A stretch of DNA of 64,000 nucleotides from Bordetella bronchialis (GCF_001676705.1 NZ_CP016170.1:558001-622000); one strand, 5' to 3'; counted from the stretch's first letter, positions 21,347 through 31,473 are shown. Notes: a model not told the origin generated them from the letters alone. Made by a program: numbers and translations.

Positions 21347-22672
21347 TCAGTCGATTTCCTTCAGCACCGAGCCGATGGTCTGGAAGATTTCATCGATTTG
21401 TTTTTCCTCGATGATGAGCGGGGGCGATATCGCCAGGATGTCGCCCGTGTAGCGTACCAGCAGGCCGGTATCGAAGCAGCGTTGGAAAACCTCGCCGGCG
21501 CGCGCGCCGGGGGCGCCGGAACGGGGCGCCAGCTCGATCCCCGCCACCAGGCCTATGTTGCGCACGTCGATCACGTGCTTGGCCCCCTTCAGGCCGTGCG
21601 CGGCCCGCTCGAATGCCGGGGACAGCTCGCGGGCGCGCGCGAAAAGGTTCTCGCGGCGGTAGATGTCCAGGGTGGCCAGTACCGCGGCGCAGGCCAGCGG
21701 GTGGGCGGAGTACGTATAGCCGTGGAAGAACTCGATGCCCGCCGGGCCGCTTTCCACGATCGCGTCGTGCACCGCGCGCCGGACCGCCACCGCGCCGCAG
21801 GGCACCACGGCATTGCTGATGCCCTTGGCCATGGTGATGAGGTCGGGCGTGACGCCGAAAAACTCGCTGGCCGTGGCCGAGCCCAGGCGGCCGTAGCCGG
21901 TGATCACCTCGTCGAAAATCAACAGAATGCCGTGCTTGCTGGTGATCTCGCGCAGCCGCTCCAGATATCCCTTGGGCGGCACCAGCACGCCGGTGGAGCC
22001 GGCCATCGGCTCCACGATCACGGCCGCCACCGTCGACGGGTCGTGCAGCGCCAGGATGCGTTCCAGTTCGTCGGCCAGGTGCGCGCCCCAGGCCGGCTGG
22101 CCCTTGGAAAAGGCGTTGTGTTCCAGGTTGTGCGTATGGGGCAGGTGGTCCACGGCGGGCAGCAGGGCGCCCGAGAAGGTCTTGCGGTTGGGCGAGATAC
22201 CGCCCACCGAGATCCCGCCGAAGCCTACGCCGTGGTAGCCGCGCTCGCGGCCGATCAGGCGGGTGCGCTGCCCCTCGCCGCGTGCCCGGTGGTAGGCCAG
22301 GGCGATCTTCAGCGCGGTATCGACGGACTCCGAGCCCGAGTTCGTGAAGAAAATGCGGTCCAGCCCCTCCGGCATCAGGCCCGCCACGGCGCTGGCCGCC
22401 TGGAACGCCAGCGGGTGGCCCAGCTGGAAGCCGGGCGCGTAGTCCATGACGCCTGCCTGCCGGGCGATCGCCTGGGTGATCTCGTCGCGGCAATGGCCGG
22501 CATTCACGCACCACAGGCCCGAGGTGCCGTCCAGGATCTGGCGGCCGTCCACGGAGGTGTAGTACATGCCCTTGGCGGCCGCCAGCATGCGCGGATTGGC
22601 CTTGAACTGGCGGTTCGCGGTGAAGGGCATCCAGAGATGGGACAGATCGGTAGGGGTATGCGGCGCGTTCAT
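21347..22672 (-). CDS. Omega-aminotransferase, probably beta-alanine:pyruvate type
   Basis: This 441-residue class III PLP aminotransferase has the Schiff-base lysine Lys283 in [11 protein letters not shown], preceded by [14 protein letters not shown] with the PLP aspartate. The N-terminus [14 protein letters not shown] and the stretch [16 protein letters not shown] resemble Pseudomonas BauA, which transaminates beta-alanine with pyruvate. Being in one operon with mmsA supports a product such as malonate semialdehyde. It diverges from a MocR-type regulator 194 bases away. Confidence 0.9.
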   Translation of the reverse strand: MNAPHTPTDLSHLWMPFTANRQFKANPRMLAAAKGMYYTSVDGRQILDGTSGLWCVNAGHCRDEITQAIARQAGVMDYAPGFQLGHPLAFQAASAVAGLMPEGLDRIFFTNSGSESVDTALKIALAYHRARGEGQRTRLIGRERGYHGVGFGGISVGGISPNRKTFSGALLPAVDHLPHTHNLEHNAFSKGQPAWGAHLADELERILALHDPSTVAAVIVEPMAGSTGVLVPPKGYLERLREITSKHGILLIFDEVITGYGRLGSATASEFFGVTPDLITMAKGISNAVVPCGAVAVRRAVHDAIVESGPAGIEFFHGYTYSAHPLACAAVLATLDIYRRENLFARARELSPAFERAAHGLKGAKHVIDVRNIGLVAGIELAPRSGAPGARAGEVFQRCFDTGLLVRYTGDILAISPPLIIEEKQIDEIFQTIGSVLKEID

Positions 22673-22828
22673 GGAGGCTCCGGAGGAAAAAAGGGCCGAC
22701 GCCGGTCACTGTGCTGGTCCATGCGATGCGCGGGCGGCTGCCCGCGTAACCCGGCGGCGGGGATACAGCAGGCATTCTCGGCGGCGGTGGCGTCCCTGCA
22801 AATACACAATCCGTGCAAAAATAGCCAA

Positions 22829-22860
22829 CCGTACAGGTGAATTCTGGACAACTGTACAGG
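22829..22860. promoter_or_regulatory. Candidate MocR operator in the divergent promoter region
   Basis: Two direct repeats, CCGTACAGG (22829-22837) and CTGTACAGG (22852-22860), lie 23 bases apart, about two helical turns. The second also forms the right half of a partial palindrome, CTGGACAACTGTACAG (22844-22859). Spaced direct repeats are typical of MocR-family operators. They sit just before the regulator gene and upstream of the aminotransferase, so autoregulation together with control of the operon is likely. Confidence 0.5.
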
Positions 22861-22866
22861 CACCCG

Positions 22867-24342
22867 ATGAGCGAATTTCCCGCCCTGGATTTCCGTCCGC
22901 TGCGCGATCGCAGCGCCGCGCCCACCCTGGTGCAACAGGTGGCCGACGCCGTCGTGCGGGCCATCGAGTCGCGCGTGCTCGCTCCCGGCATGGCCTTGCC
23001 GTCGGTGCGCGAATTCGCGCGCGCCTACGAAATCAGCACGTTTACCGTGGCCAGCGCCTACGCCAGGCTCGTCTCCCAGGGGTGGCTGCTGGCGCGGCCG
23101 GGGTCGGGCTACCGCGTGGCGCCGCGGGTGGCGGCAGGCGTGTCCGCGCCGACCCCGCGCCCCTGGGAGCCACCCACGCCCGGCGCCGAATGGCTGCTGT
23201 CCGACGTGTTCGCCGACCACTCGATTCCGGTCAAATCCGGCTGCGGCTGGCTGCCCGGCGAATGGCTGAACGAAGGCGGCCTGCATCTGGGCCTGCGGCA
23301 TGTCGCGCGCGTGCCGGGCGGGCGCATCGCCGGCTACGGGCACCCCTATGGCTACGTGCCCTTGCGCGAGACGGTGGCCGCGCAGGCCGCCTCCCTGGGC
23401 ATGCCGGTGGATATCGGCCAGGTGCTGCTGACGCAGGGTGTCACGCATGGGCTGGACATCGCGATACGCACCCTGTTGCGGCCCGGGGACACCGTCATCG
23501 TGGAGCAGCCCTGCTACGCCAATCTGCTGGCGCTGGTGCGGCTCGCCGGCCTGCACGCCGTCGCGGTGCGCCGCACGCCGGAAGGAATGGACATCGCCGA
23601 GCTGGAACAGGCAGTGCAGGCCCATCGTCCGCGCGCCATGATCATCAATACTGTCCTGCAGAACCCCACCGGCACCAGCCTTGCCATGGCCAATGCCTAC
23701 CAGGTACTGCGCATCGCCGAACAGCAGGATTGCTGGATCATCGAGGACGATATCTCGCGCGAACTGGCGCCCGGCGTCGCGCCCGTGCTGGGCGCGCTGG
23801 ACGGCTTGCGTCGCGTGGTCTACCTGAGCGGCTATTCCAAGGTCATCAGTCCTTCGGTGCGCGTGGGCTATGCCATCGCCCATCCCGATGTGGTGCGCGA
23901 TATGGCGCGCACCAAGATGGCGGTGGGGCTGACCTCGCCCGAGATCATGGAGCGCGTCGTGCACGAAGCCTTGCACGAGGGGCGCTACCGTGCGCACGTC
24001 GCCGGCCTGCGCGAGCGCCTGGCGCTGGCGCATGCCAAAGTGGCGCGCCGGCTGGCGGAGACCGGCATGCCGCTGCACGCGGAGCCCCGCGCGGGCTTGT
24101 TCCTGTGGGCGCGCCTGCCGGAAGCTGGCGGGCTCGCGGGCGCCAACGCGATGGCCGAGCGCGCCTTGCGCGACGGCATCTGGCTGGCGCCGGGCTCGTA
24201 CTTCGACGCGGCGCAGCGCGATCTGCCGTGGATCCGGCTGAACGTGGCGTATTCGGATGACGAGCGGCTATGGCGATTCCTGCGGCAGGAGATCCATGGT
24301 GCGGGCGCCGCGTCCGATCGCGTATCGCGGCTGACAGGATGA
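22867..24342 (+). CDS. MocR-family (GntR-HTH plus aminotransferase fold) regulator
   Basis: At 491 residues, it has an N-terminal winged helix-turn-helix (about residues 15-80, VADAVVRAIESRVLAPGMALPSVRE in two parts) followed by a fold-type-I aminotransferase domain with NPTGTSLAMANAY and the PLP lysine in YLSGYSKVISPSVRVGY. Such regulators sense amino-acid or PLP-linked ligands. The divergent aminotransferase-mmsA operon is its probable target. The ATG at 22867 is chosen since the HTH begins soon after; an alternative start 30 bases upstream would run over the operator repeats. Confidence 0.92.
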   Translation: MSEFPALDFRPLRDRSAAPTLVQQVADAVVRAIESRVLAPGMALPSVREFARAYEISTFTVASAYARLVSQGWLLARPGSGYRVAPRVAAGVSAPTPRPWEPPTPGAEWLLSDVFADHSIPVKSGCGWLPGEWLNEGGLHLGLRHVARVPGGRIAGYGHPYGYVPLRETVAAQAASLGMPVDIGQVLLTQGVTHGLDIAIRTLLRPGDTVIVEQPCYANLLALVRLAGLHAVAVRRTPEGMDIAELEQAVQAHRPRAMIINTVLQNPTGTSLAMANAYQVLRIAEQQDCWIIEDDISRELAPGVAPVLGALDGLRRVVYLSGYSKVISPSVRVGYAIAHPDVVRDMARTKMAVGLTSPEIMERVVHEALHEGRYRAHVAGLRERLALAHAKVARRLAETGMPLHAEPRAGLFLWARLPEAGGLAGANAMAERALRDGIWLAPGSYFDAAQRDLPWIRLNVAYSDDERLWRFLRQEIHGAGAASDRVSRLTG

Positions 24343-24736
24343 TGCCGCGGGCGGCATGCGCGAAGCGCCGGCGAGCACCGCGCCAGGGGAATCCCGCATG
24401 CCGTTCAACGCTGGCCTGGCATGGAGCAGGTCGAGCGGTACGGGTCCGCGGGGCGAAACGCGCCGGCCGCAGGCGGCGCCTTTCGTTTTCCTTTCATTCT
24501 TGATCGTCCCCAGGAAGCGAATCTTGCGAATTGCTTTCATGGCCAAGTCTCTTGCAGGGGTCTAGGAAAGCGGCCTGCAAGCCCGTAAAGCCACCGTGGC
24601 GGAAAAGAAAATTTTCGTGCCGGATGTTCCGTGGCTTGGCCGGAATGGGCATTCAGGCAGTGCGTACTCAGGATTGGTCTTATGCCTGTTGCGTATTGGG
24701 CATGGAGCGCGGCTCTGCCGCAAGCAAAGGATCGCT
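24343..24736 (+). other. Intergenic region before the paralogous pair; candidate ECF-type promoter
   Basis: No gene is evident in these 394 bases. The first third is GC-rich; 24480-24560 is distinctly richer in A and T (TTTCGTTTTCCTTTCATTC), suggesting promoter or nucleoid-protein binding sequence. At 24642-24670 GGAATG is followed after 16 bases by GTACTCA, a weak resemblance to the promoters read by HrpL-like ECF sigma factors (GGAACC, 15-16 bases, CCACNNA). The downstream start at 24737 has the ribosome-binding site AAAGGA. Confidence 0.4.
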
Positions 24737-27499
24737 ATGCCTGAAACCATTACCTCCTCCTCGGGCGGCTGGGCGGCCGCCCTGATTTCCGCTTCACATC
24801 TGGCGTGCGAGATCGGCCGTGCCGATCACGAGGCCGGCACGCTGGCCGACGGCCAGGCCTCGTCCATGCCCGCATCGGCGCCGCCGGCCAGTCAGGGCGC
24901 GGGGGCCGCGGTGCTCCGTTCCGGCTCGGGCATCGCCTTGCGCTTTACCGTGGACGCCATGGCCCGGGCCAGCAGCGCCCTGGCGCATGATGGCGATCGC
25001 ATCCCGGCGCCGGCCGTCCATCGCAAAAGCAAACTGCGATCCGCGGCCGCCAAGGCAGTGGGCGCCGCGATGACGCGCTTGAACGCACCCAGGACCGATT
25101 CCTCGCGTGCCGACGGCGCGAGCGGCTCCATGGCGCGCGCGTTGACCGAAGAGGCCGGCATCAGGAAGCGAACGACGGCCAGGATTTATCTGCGCGGGCG
25201 GCCCGCCGATGGCCAGGAGGCACGGGCGGCCCGCACCGATGCGTCGCGGCCTGGTGCCAAACCTTCGCTGCCTTCCTGTTCCGCCGCACTGGCCGCCGAC
25301 GTGGCCGGGCAGATGCGGGGAATGGCCAGCAGCCGTGCGTCGGCCTATCTCGGCGAGCTGGCCATGCAGCAGATGCAGTGCGGCCGTGCGGACCTGGCGA
25401 TGCTGGCGAACCGGTTGAGCCTTCCGGCACCGTCCGCGGACGATGGCGCCGCGCCGCCGGAGACCGATCTTGCAAGGCAGGCGACCGAGGCATGGCTGCT
25501 GGCCGACTGCCTGCGCGACGAAGGCCGCGTCCGGGACGGCGTAGCCCCGCATGGCGGAGTGCCGCCCAGCGAAGTGCCGCGGACCGGTGCGCCGCCCGGC
25601 GACGATACGGCGCTGTTCATCGGCCGTTTGAACCGGCACGTCGATGCCGTGCTGGATACGTTGGTGCCCGAGGCGCTATGGGCCGTGTACCGGCGCCTGA
25701 CGGTGGATGCCGCGCTAAGCGCGGGGCCGCAATCGTCCCTCGCGTCGGCGCAAGCGAATACCTTGTTCAATAGCGTGGGCATGTCGGCGGCACGCAGCGC
25801 GTGGGCGGCATCACAGGTGTGCGAGCTGGTCCAGGCGCCGCTGTCCCCGCAGGAGGTAGGCGCGGTATTGCGCGGTGCCGTGGCGGCTTCCAAGCCGGAT
25901 GCATCCCATGACGAGGTCGCCCTGCTGGCCGTCGCCCAGGACATTGGGCGCCTGACGATCGAACGCTGCCAATACCTGATGATGCGGCAGTTGCGCGTGC
26001 GCGCCGGCCACATGCTGCGGGAAAAAGGCATACCCATCAATGAACTGGTGCACCTTGCCACCACTGTCCTGCCGCAAGGGCAATACGCGGCGAGCGTCGC
26101 CGGCACACTCCATCAAACCTTGCCGCCCGGCATGTCGTCGCCGGATGGCTGGACGGCGCGATATCCCTCCGATGCCCAGGCGCGCCAGCGCCTGGCCGCC
26201 GCCGTGGACATGCTTTCCAGCCAGGAAATCCTGGCGGCGGCGCGCAATCTGCTGCCCGAGGCGCGGCATATGCGACGGCTGGTGCAAGGCCAGGCCGCGC
26301 GGCCGGCCGAACGCGCGGCGCTGGGCAGGCAGTTCACCATCCTGTGCGAGGTGCTGGCGGACAGGCTGCCGCCCGCCGAATACGACGCGATGGCCGTTCC
26401 GGCCTTGAAGGCCCTGCGGGAGTGGGATTGGGATACGCGGTTGTCGCACCGTGCGTCCCGGCCTTCGGCTGGCGGCATCGCGGGTCTCCGGCGTGCCGTC
26501 CTTCGCGGCCTGCAGCGCCTGTCCCTTACCGTTCTTCCCGGCGATGGAAGCGATGGCCAACGGCTCCGCAACGCATACGCCGATGTCGTGAAGGCTGCCT
26601 CCAGCTTCCTTGCCAACGTAGAGGCCAATACCGGACTGGACCTGAAATCGGCGCTGAAGGCGGCAAGGCGGAATGCCGAAACAGCGCGCCTGGCAAGGTC
26701 CGCGGATAGTCCCGCGCCGTGGTCCGCCGGCAGCTTGCGCGTATTCAACGAGAGCGGCGCGCGCCTGATGAAGGCTGCCAGCCGGTACGACGCCTTGTGC
26801 CAGTCGCCCAAGGGCAAGTCGCTCCGCGCCCAAGCGGGCTTGCCGGGGAACACGGTGCACCTGCTCGAATCCGCATTCTTCGACGCGCTGGGCGGCATGG
26901 CGGGCCAGCGTGTCGACGTCCTGGGCCGGACTTTGTTCGATCCGGACTGGCTGAACGGCCTGTATGGACTGCAGGAGATGATGCACGACACCTATCAGGC
27001 CGGGCCCCGCCCCGCGCAGTCCCTCGTCGGGCGCTTGTTCAAGCGGGTACAGCAGCCATGGCAACCGCCGCTCGGCATGGCCCAGGCCCACGCGCTGGTG
27101 TTCGCCTTGCAATCCACGCTGAAGCAAGAGTCGGCCACGCGGGCCGCCGTCGAGGTCCTGGACGTGCTGGCGCATCGCCACGCGGACGCGGCTGGCGGGC
27201 CCGACGGCACGCCCACGGAAGCCGATTTGCGCATGCTGGACGACATTACCGCATTGGCGCAGCGCTTCCTTCCCATGGAGCGGCAATCCCTGGGTGAGCC
27301 CGCGCGCGCCAGCACCGGGCTTCCGCTGGATCGCTTCGTCGAGTCCGGCATGCGGCGCGCAACGGCTCTCTTGCGCGACCAGGTGCGAGTCGCCACGCTC
27401 GACCTGGATCGCCGCCCGCCCTCATGGCTGGCGCAGGACGAGCTATGGAAAGCCGTCACGCGTTACGGGCAGAAGGCGGCGAGGAGCGACGCGGCATGA
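24737..27499 (+). CDS. Large protein of unknown function, first of a paralogous pair
   Basis: I do not recognise a family for this 920-residue protein. It has no signal peptide and no membrane segment. Residues 1-175 are rich in Ser, Ala, Gly, Arg and Pro and look disordered, ending in TTARIYLRGRP. The rest is predicted mostly helical. Blocks shared with the next gene in the same order include SAWAASQVCE (354-363), RCQYLMMRQLRVRAGHMLRE (410-429), AALGRQFTILCEVLAD (527-542), WDWDTRLS (563-570), NESGARLMKA (671-680) and LDLDRRPPSWLAQDELW (888-904). The ATG at 24737 is preceded by AAAGGA at good spacing; the upstream extension to 24596 lacks support. The next gene starts 14 bases after the stop. 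A secreted effector is one possibility, on composition only. Confidence 0.85.
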   Translation: MPETITSSSGGWAAALISASHLACEIGRADHEAGTLADGQASSMPASAPPASQGAGAAVLRSGSGIALRFTVDAMARASSALAHDGDRIPAPAVHRKSKLRSAAAKAVGAAMTRLNAPRTDSSRADGASGSMARALTEEAGIRKRTTARIYLRGRPADGQEARAARTDASRPGAKPSLPSCSAALAADVAGQMRGMASSRASAYLGELAMQQMQCGRADLAMLANRLSLPAPSADDGAAPPETDLARQATEAWLLADCLRDEGRVRDGVAPHGGVPPSEVPRTGAPPGDDTALFIGRLNRHVDAVLDTLVPEALWAVYRRLTVDAALSAGPQSSLASAQANTLFNSVGMSAARSAWAASQVCELVQAPLSPQEVGAVLRGAVAASKPDASHDEVALLAVAQDIGRLTIERCQYLMMRQLRVRAGHMLREKGIPINELVHLATTVLPQGQYAASVAGTLHQTLPPGMSSPDGWTARYPSDAQARQRLAAAVDMLSSQEILAAARNLLPEARHMRRLVQGQAARPAERAALGRQFTILCEVLADRLPPAEYDAMAVPALKALREWDWDTRLSHRASRPSAGGIAGLRRAVLRGLQRLSLTVLPGDGSDGQRLRNAYADVVKAASSFLANVEANTGLDLKSALKAARRNAETARLARSADSPAPWSAGSLRVFNESGARLMKAASRYDALCQSPKGKSLRAQAGLPGNTVHLLESAFFDALGGMAGQRVDVLGRTLFDPDWLNGLYGLQEMMHDTYQAGPRPAQSLVGRLFKRVQQPWQPPLGMAQAHALVFALQSTLKQESATRAAVEVLDVLAHRHADAAGGPDGTPTEADLRMLDDITALAQRFLPMERQSLGEPARASTGLPLDRFVESGMRRATALLRDQVRVATLDLDRRPPSWLAQDELWKAVTRYGQKAARSDAA

Positions 27500-27512
27500 A
27501 AAGGAGAGTGCG

Positions 27513-30095
27513 GTGACGGTGGGCGCGGCATCCGCGTGGGCCGGCGGCCTCCCCGGAGGACTGGACGGCGGTCATCCAGGCGGGCGGGGAATCGACGCTG
27601 GCGCCACAACGACGGCGTTCGCCTCGGCGGCGGATTACTCGGACGGCATCGGCATGGCCTTGCGCTTTGTCGCGGACGCCACGGCGCGCGCTGCCGGCGC
27701 ATCGCTTCACGCCAGCGTGAAGCGGCCGCCTTCGCTATCGGGCGCCGGCTGCGATCTGGTGGCCGCCCGGCCCGGCGCGCCGCGTGCCGCGCCGGCGCGC
27801 AGGCGCGTTCCGGATGCCACAGCCCGGCAGTCCACCGCGCGCGAGGACGCCCATGCCGCCGGCACGCGCAAACTCACGGCACGGATAACCCTGCATCCGC
27901 GCCGGCCGCCGGCGTCCCGCACGTCCGTCCCCGACGCCACGGGCGCCCCCATCTGCCGCCCCCTTCCACCCTTGACCGAGGAATGCGCGCATCAGATCGC
28001 CGCGCATGCGCTAGGCAGGCCAGGGCCGCTATCCACGCAGTACCTTGCCCGCTACGCCGAACAGCAGGCGTCGCGTGGCGAAACGGCGTTGAGCCGGCTG
28101 GTCGCCATGCTGGCCGGCGAGGCGCAATCCCCGCGCACCTCGCCTACCGGCGCATCGCCCCCGGCGGCACCGGCCGCCGACGCACCGGTCACCGGATCGC
28201 GCCATGTGCCGGACGCCACGCTGGCCGCCGCGCGCGAGGCCACCCGCGCCTGGATGCTGCTGGCCTATCTGAACGACGACCAGGGCGGTCCGGGCAGTTC
28301 GACCGCGCTCGTCGATGGGCTCGAACCCATGGCCGATCGCGTTCTTCGTCGCCTGCCGCCGCTGGCCCTGATGGCTTTGCACAGGCGGCTGTCGATCGAA
28401 GACGAGATGACGGCGCCCGCCCGGGCGGGCATGTTCTCCAATCGCATGGACGCGACGGTAGACGCGGTGGGCCTGCGCGCCCTGCGCAATGCGTGGGCGG
28501 CCTCGGACCTGTGCGATCGCGTCGGCAAGCCTCTGGGTTTCGAGGGCGTGTGCCAGGTCTTGCGCGGGGCCACGGAGAACCCCGGCGCGGACGGCACCCT
28601 GTCGATGAACGCGATCAGGGACCTGGAAGCGCTGGCGACGGCGCGTTTCCAGTATCTGCTGGTGCACTTCCTGCGCATACGGACCGCCGAGCTCTTGCGC
28701 GCGCAAGGCATGGCGGCCAACGACCTCGCGAGCATTGCTCGCACCGAGGTGCCGCCCGCGGATTACGCGCGCAACGTGGCCGTGGCCCTGCGCACGATAT
28801 TCCCCGTGGCCAAGGCCGGCACGGATCCGGCTTCCATGCAAGGCGTCACGGTGCGGCATCCCTCCGACGACACGGTGCGGTTGAGATTGGATGCCCTGCT
28901 GGACGACCTGCCGGATACGGACATCCGCGCCGTGGCCGGGAAGCTGCGGCTGGGCGTGGCGGACGCTGGGGCCGGGATGCGGGCATTGCGGGAAACCGTG
29001 GCGGCCCATGGCGGGGACGCTGGCGACCAGGCGGCGCTGGGCCGCCAGTGCAAGATACTGTGTGTCCTGGTGGCGGACCAGTGCCGCAAGCGCTTTCCGG
29101 AATGGGCCGGCGTCTCGTCCTTGGACGCGGCGCCGTCCTGGGAATGGGACGAACGGTTTTCGCGCGGCGCGCGCGGGCAGCCGCCCATGCCGCTCCCCAT
29201 GCGCGCATGGCGCGCCATTGCCCGTGGCGCGCGCCGCGTGTTCTTCTCCGTGTTCCAGTCCTACAAGGAAGACGAGCAACGCGTGCGGGAGGCGTATGCC
29301 AGATTGGTGAAGCAGGCTTCACGCTTCATCGAGACCGTCGCACCGGGCATCACGCCCGGCGCGGGTCATCCCGGCGACCGCGGCGCCAACGTGGCGCCCG
29401 GCCGGACAGATGCCTTGCGCGCTTTCAGCGAAAGCCGCGCCCGGCTGATGCGCGCCTTCGAGCGCTGCCAGGCGCGATGCCGGTCCGCCGGCGGGGAGAT
29501 CGCCCGGACCAAACTGCAGATTCCACAAGATCCCGCGCGCCTGTTGCGCTCCGCATTCCGCGATGCACTGGCCACGATGCCGGGCCCGTCCGTCCATGCC
29601 CTGGGCCTGGTCCTGTCGACACGGGAAGGCGTGTATGGCCTATCGGCCCGGGAAAGGCAGGTGGCGAAGCCTGCCCAGGCTCCTTATCTGGTTGCGTGTC
29701 TGCGCAGCGCCGTGCAGGAAGAGCCCGCCGCGCGGGCGGCCACCGAGCTTCTCCGCACCGTGCGGGATGGCTTCCGGACGTCGTCGGGGGACTTCTCCGC
29801 CGATGGCTACGCCGCACAGGCGGAATCGCCGGCCGAGGGCCTGCTGACGCGGCTGTGGGCCTTGGAACAGCGCTTCCGTCCCCTGGACCATCCGGATTCG
29901 ACGGGGCTATCGGCGGCGTCCATGGACCGGTCCGGGTTCTTTGCCACGGGCCTGAAGCGACTGTCTCCCGCGGAGCGTGAAGATCTGCGCGGCATCGTCT
30001 GCGATCTCGATCGCCCGCGGCCGGCGGCCCTGGCGCACGATGCGCTATGGCTGGAAGTAGTGCGATGCTTCCAGAGCCGCGGCCGCCTGGCATGA
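27513..30095 (+). CDS. Large protein of unknown function, second of a paralogous pair
   Basis: This 860-residue protein is unrecognised but a full-length, co-linear relative of the preceding one. Matching blocks are LTARITLHPRRP (121-132), RNAWAASDLCD (325-335), RFQYLLVHFLRIRTAELLRA (378-397), VPPADYARNVAVAL (413-426), AALGRQCKILCVLVAD (507-522), WEWDERFSRGA (543-553), SESRARLMRAFERC (639-652) and CDLDRPRPAALAHDALW (830-846). Identity looks moderate (roughly a third), so the duplication is old. Compared with its neighbour it lacks about 25 residues near position 705. The start is GTG at 27513, with AAGGAG six bases upstream; the frame extends further up over the first gene but that is unlikely to be used. 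No catalytic motif, signal or membrane segment is seen. Confidence 0.85.
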   Translation: MTVGAASAWAGGLPGGLDGGHPGGRGIDAGATTTAFASAADYSDGIGMALRFVADATARAAGASLHASVKRPPSLSGAGCDLVAARPGAPRAAPARRRVPDATARQSTAREDAHAAGTRKLTARITLHPRRPPASRTSVPDATGAPICRPLPPLTEECAHQIAAHALGRPGPLSTQYLARYAEQQASRGETALSRLVAMLAGEAQSPRTSPTGASPPAAPAADAPVTGSRHVPDATLAAAREATRAWMLLAYLNDDQGGPGSSTALVDGLEPMADRVLRRLPPLALMALHRRLSIEDEMTAPARAGMFSNRMDATVDAVGLRALRNAWAASDLCDRVGKPLGFEGVCQVLRGATENPGADGTLSMNAIRDLEALATARFQYLLVHFLRIRTAELLRAQGMAANDLASIARTEVPPADYARNVAVALRTIFPVAKAGTDPASMQGVTVRHPSDDTVRLRLDALLDDLPDTDIRAVAGKLRLGVADAGAGMRALRETVAAHGGDAGDQAALGRQCKILCVLVADQCRKRFPEWAGVSSLDAAPSWEWDERFSRGARGQPPMPLPMRAWRAIARGARRVFFSVFQSYKEDEQRVREAYARLVKQASRFIETVAPGITPGAGHPGDRGANVAPGRTDALRAFSESRARLMRAFERCQARCRSAGGEIARTKLQIPQDPARLLRSAFRDALATMPGPSVHALGLVLSTREGVYGLSARERQVAKPAQAPYLVACLRSAVQEEPAARAATELLRTVRDGFRTSSGDFSADGYAAQAESPAEGLLTRLWALEQRFRPLDHPDSTGLSAASMDRSGFFATGLKRLSPAEREDLRGIVCDLDRPRPAALAHDALWLEVVRCFQSRGRLA

Positions 30096-30187
30096 GACCG
30101 GCGCCCAAGTAGGGGGGGCGCCGCCCTGGCGGCCCGCAGCGCCATTGCATGCGAGGCCGAGCCGGCCATCCCTGGACGCGGGCGGGC

Positions 30188-30682
30188 TCAGTCCGCGCCG
30201 GGAACCCGCTCGTACACCACGAAGTCGTACTCGTAGCCGTTTTCGGCGGCTTGCGGCTCGCGGGATACTTCCCGCCAGCGGAAACCGGGCAGCAGCGGGA
30301 ACCAGGCATCGCCGTCCACGTCCGCCTTGATTTCCGTGGCCACGATGCGCTCCGCGCGATCCAGCGCGGCGCCATAGATTTGCGCCCCGCCGATGATGAA
30401 GACCTCGTCCGATCCGGCTGCCGCGGCCAGCGCGGCGTCGATATCCCGCACCACGACCGCGCCTTCGGCGGTGTACCCGGCCTGGCGGCTGATCACGATG
30501 TTGGTACGGCCCGGGAGCGGGCGTCCCAGCGATTCCCAGGTCTTGCGGCCCATGACGATGGGGTGGCCCAGCGTCGTCCGCTTGAAATGCGCCAGGTCCC
30601 CCGGCAGCTTCCAAGGCAGGCCGTTGTCGCGCCCGATGACCCGGTTGCGGGCATAGGCCACGACCAGCGTCATTCGCGTCAT
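30188..30682 (-). CDS. folA: Dihydrofolate reductase
   Basis: It regenerates tetrahydrofolate from the dihydrofolate made by ThyA. The 164 residues show [20 protein letters not shown] (Asp of the active site in PGDLAHFK), [15 protein letters not shown] for NADPH, and IIGGAQIYG. Its start overlaps the thyA stop by 4 bases, so the two are translationally coupled; an internal ATG three codons in is also possible. Confidence 0.97.
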   Translation of the reverse strand: MTRMTLVVAYARNRVIGRDNGLPWKLPGDLAHFKRTTLGHPIVMGRKTWESLGRPLPGRTNIVISRQAGYTAEGAVVVRDIDAALAAAAGSDEVFIIGGAQIYGAALDRAERIVATEIKADVDGDAWFPLLPGFRWREVSREPQAAENGYEYDFVVYERVPGAD

Positions 30683-31473
30683 ACGGCCACCGCCCCCTTG
30701 ATATGAGGATGGCTCTGGTAGTCCACGACCTCCAGGTCTTCGTATTCGTATTCGAAGAGGGATGCCGGCTTGCGCTTGATGCGCAGCGTGGGGTAGGGAT
30801 AGGGTTCCCGCGAAAGCTGCAGCCGGACCTGCTCGAAGTGATTGCTATAGATATGGCAATCGCCGCCCGTCCAGATGAAGTCGCCGACGTCCAGGTCGCA
30901 CTGCTGCGCCACCAGGTGCGTCAGCAGCGCATAGCTGGCGATGTTGAACGGCACACCCAGGAAGATGTCCGCGCTGCGCTGGTACAGCTGGCAGGACAGC
31001 TTGCCGTCCGCGACGTAGAACTGGATCAGCGCGTGGCAGGGTGGCAGGGCCATCCGCGGGATGTCCGCCACGTTCCAGGCCGAGACGATGAGCCGGCGTG
31101 AATCCGGATTGCGGCGGATCTGCTCCAGCAGCTGGGAGATCTGGTCGATATGGCGGCCGTCGGGGGTCGGCCAGGAGCGCCATTGGGCGCCATAGACCGG
31201 ACCCAGATTGCCATCGGCATCGGCCCATTCGTCCCAGATGGTCACCCCGCGCTCCTGCAGCCAGCGGACATTGCTGTCGCCGCGCAGGAACCACAGCAGC
31301 TCGATGAAAATACTCTTGGTGTGCAGCTTCTTGGTGGTCACCAGCGGAAAACCTTGCGACAGGTCGAAGCGCATCTGGTAGCCGAACACCGATCGCGTGC
31401 CGGTACCGGTGCGATCGGTTTTTGTGACGCCATGTTCGAACACATGGCGCATGAAATCTTCGTATTGACGCAT
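30679..31473 (-). CDS. thyA: Thymidylate synthase
   Basis: It methylates dUMP to dTMP with methylenetetrahydrofolate. At 264 residues it has exactly the short bacterial length. The catalytic cysteine is in [12 protein letters not shown], the dUMP phosphate-binding arginines in [19 protein letters not shown], and the C-terminal closing segment [10 protein letters not shown] is intact. It is the first gene of the thyA-folA pair. Confidence 0.98.
   Translation of the reverse strand: MRQYEDFMRHVFEHGVTKTDRTGTGTRSVFGYQMRFDLSQGFPLVTTKKLHTKSIFIELLWFLRGDSNVRWLQERGVTIWDEWADADGNLGPVYGAQWRSWPTPDGRHIDQISQLLEQIRRNPDSRRLIVSAWNVADIPRMALPPCHALIQFYVADGKLSCQLYQRSADIFLGVPFNIASYALLTHLVAQQCDLDVGDFIWTGGDCHIYSNHFEQVRLQLSREPYPYPTLRIKRKPASLFEYEYEDLEVVDYQSHPHIKGAVAV

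Noticed and set aside
27536..29980. Alternative plus-strand frame of 814 codons within the second paralogue
   Set aside because: The other frame has the ribosome-binding site, runs co-linear with the first paralogue and ends with conserved residues; this one is Arg-rich shadow text.
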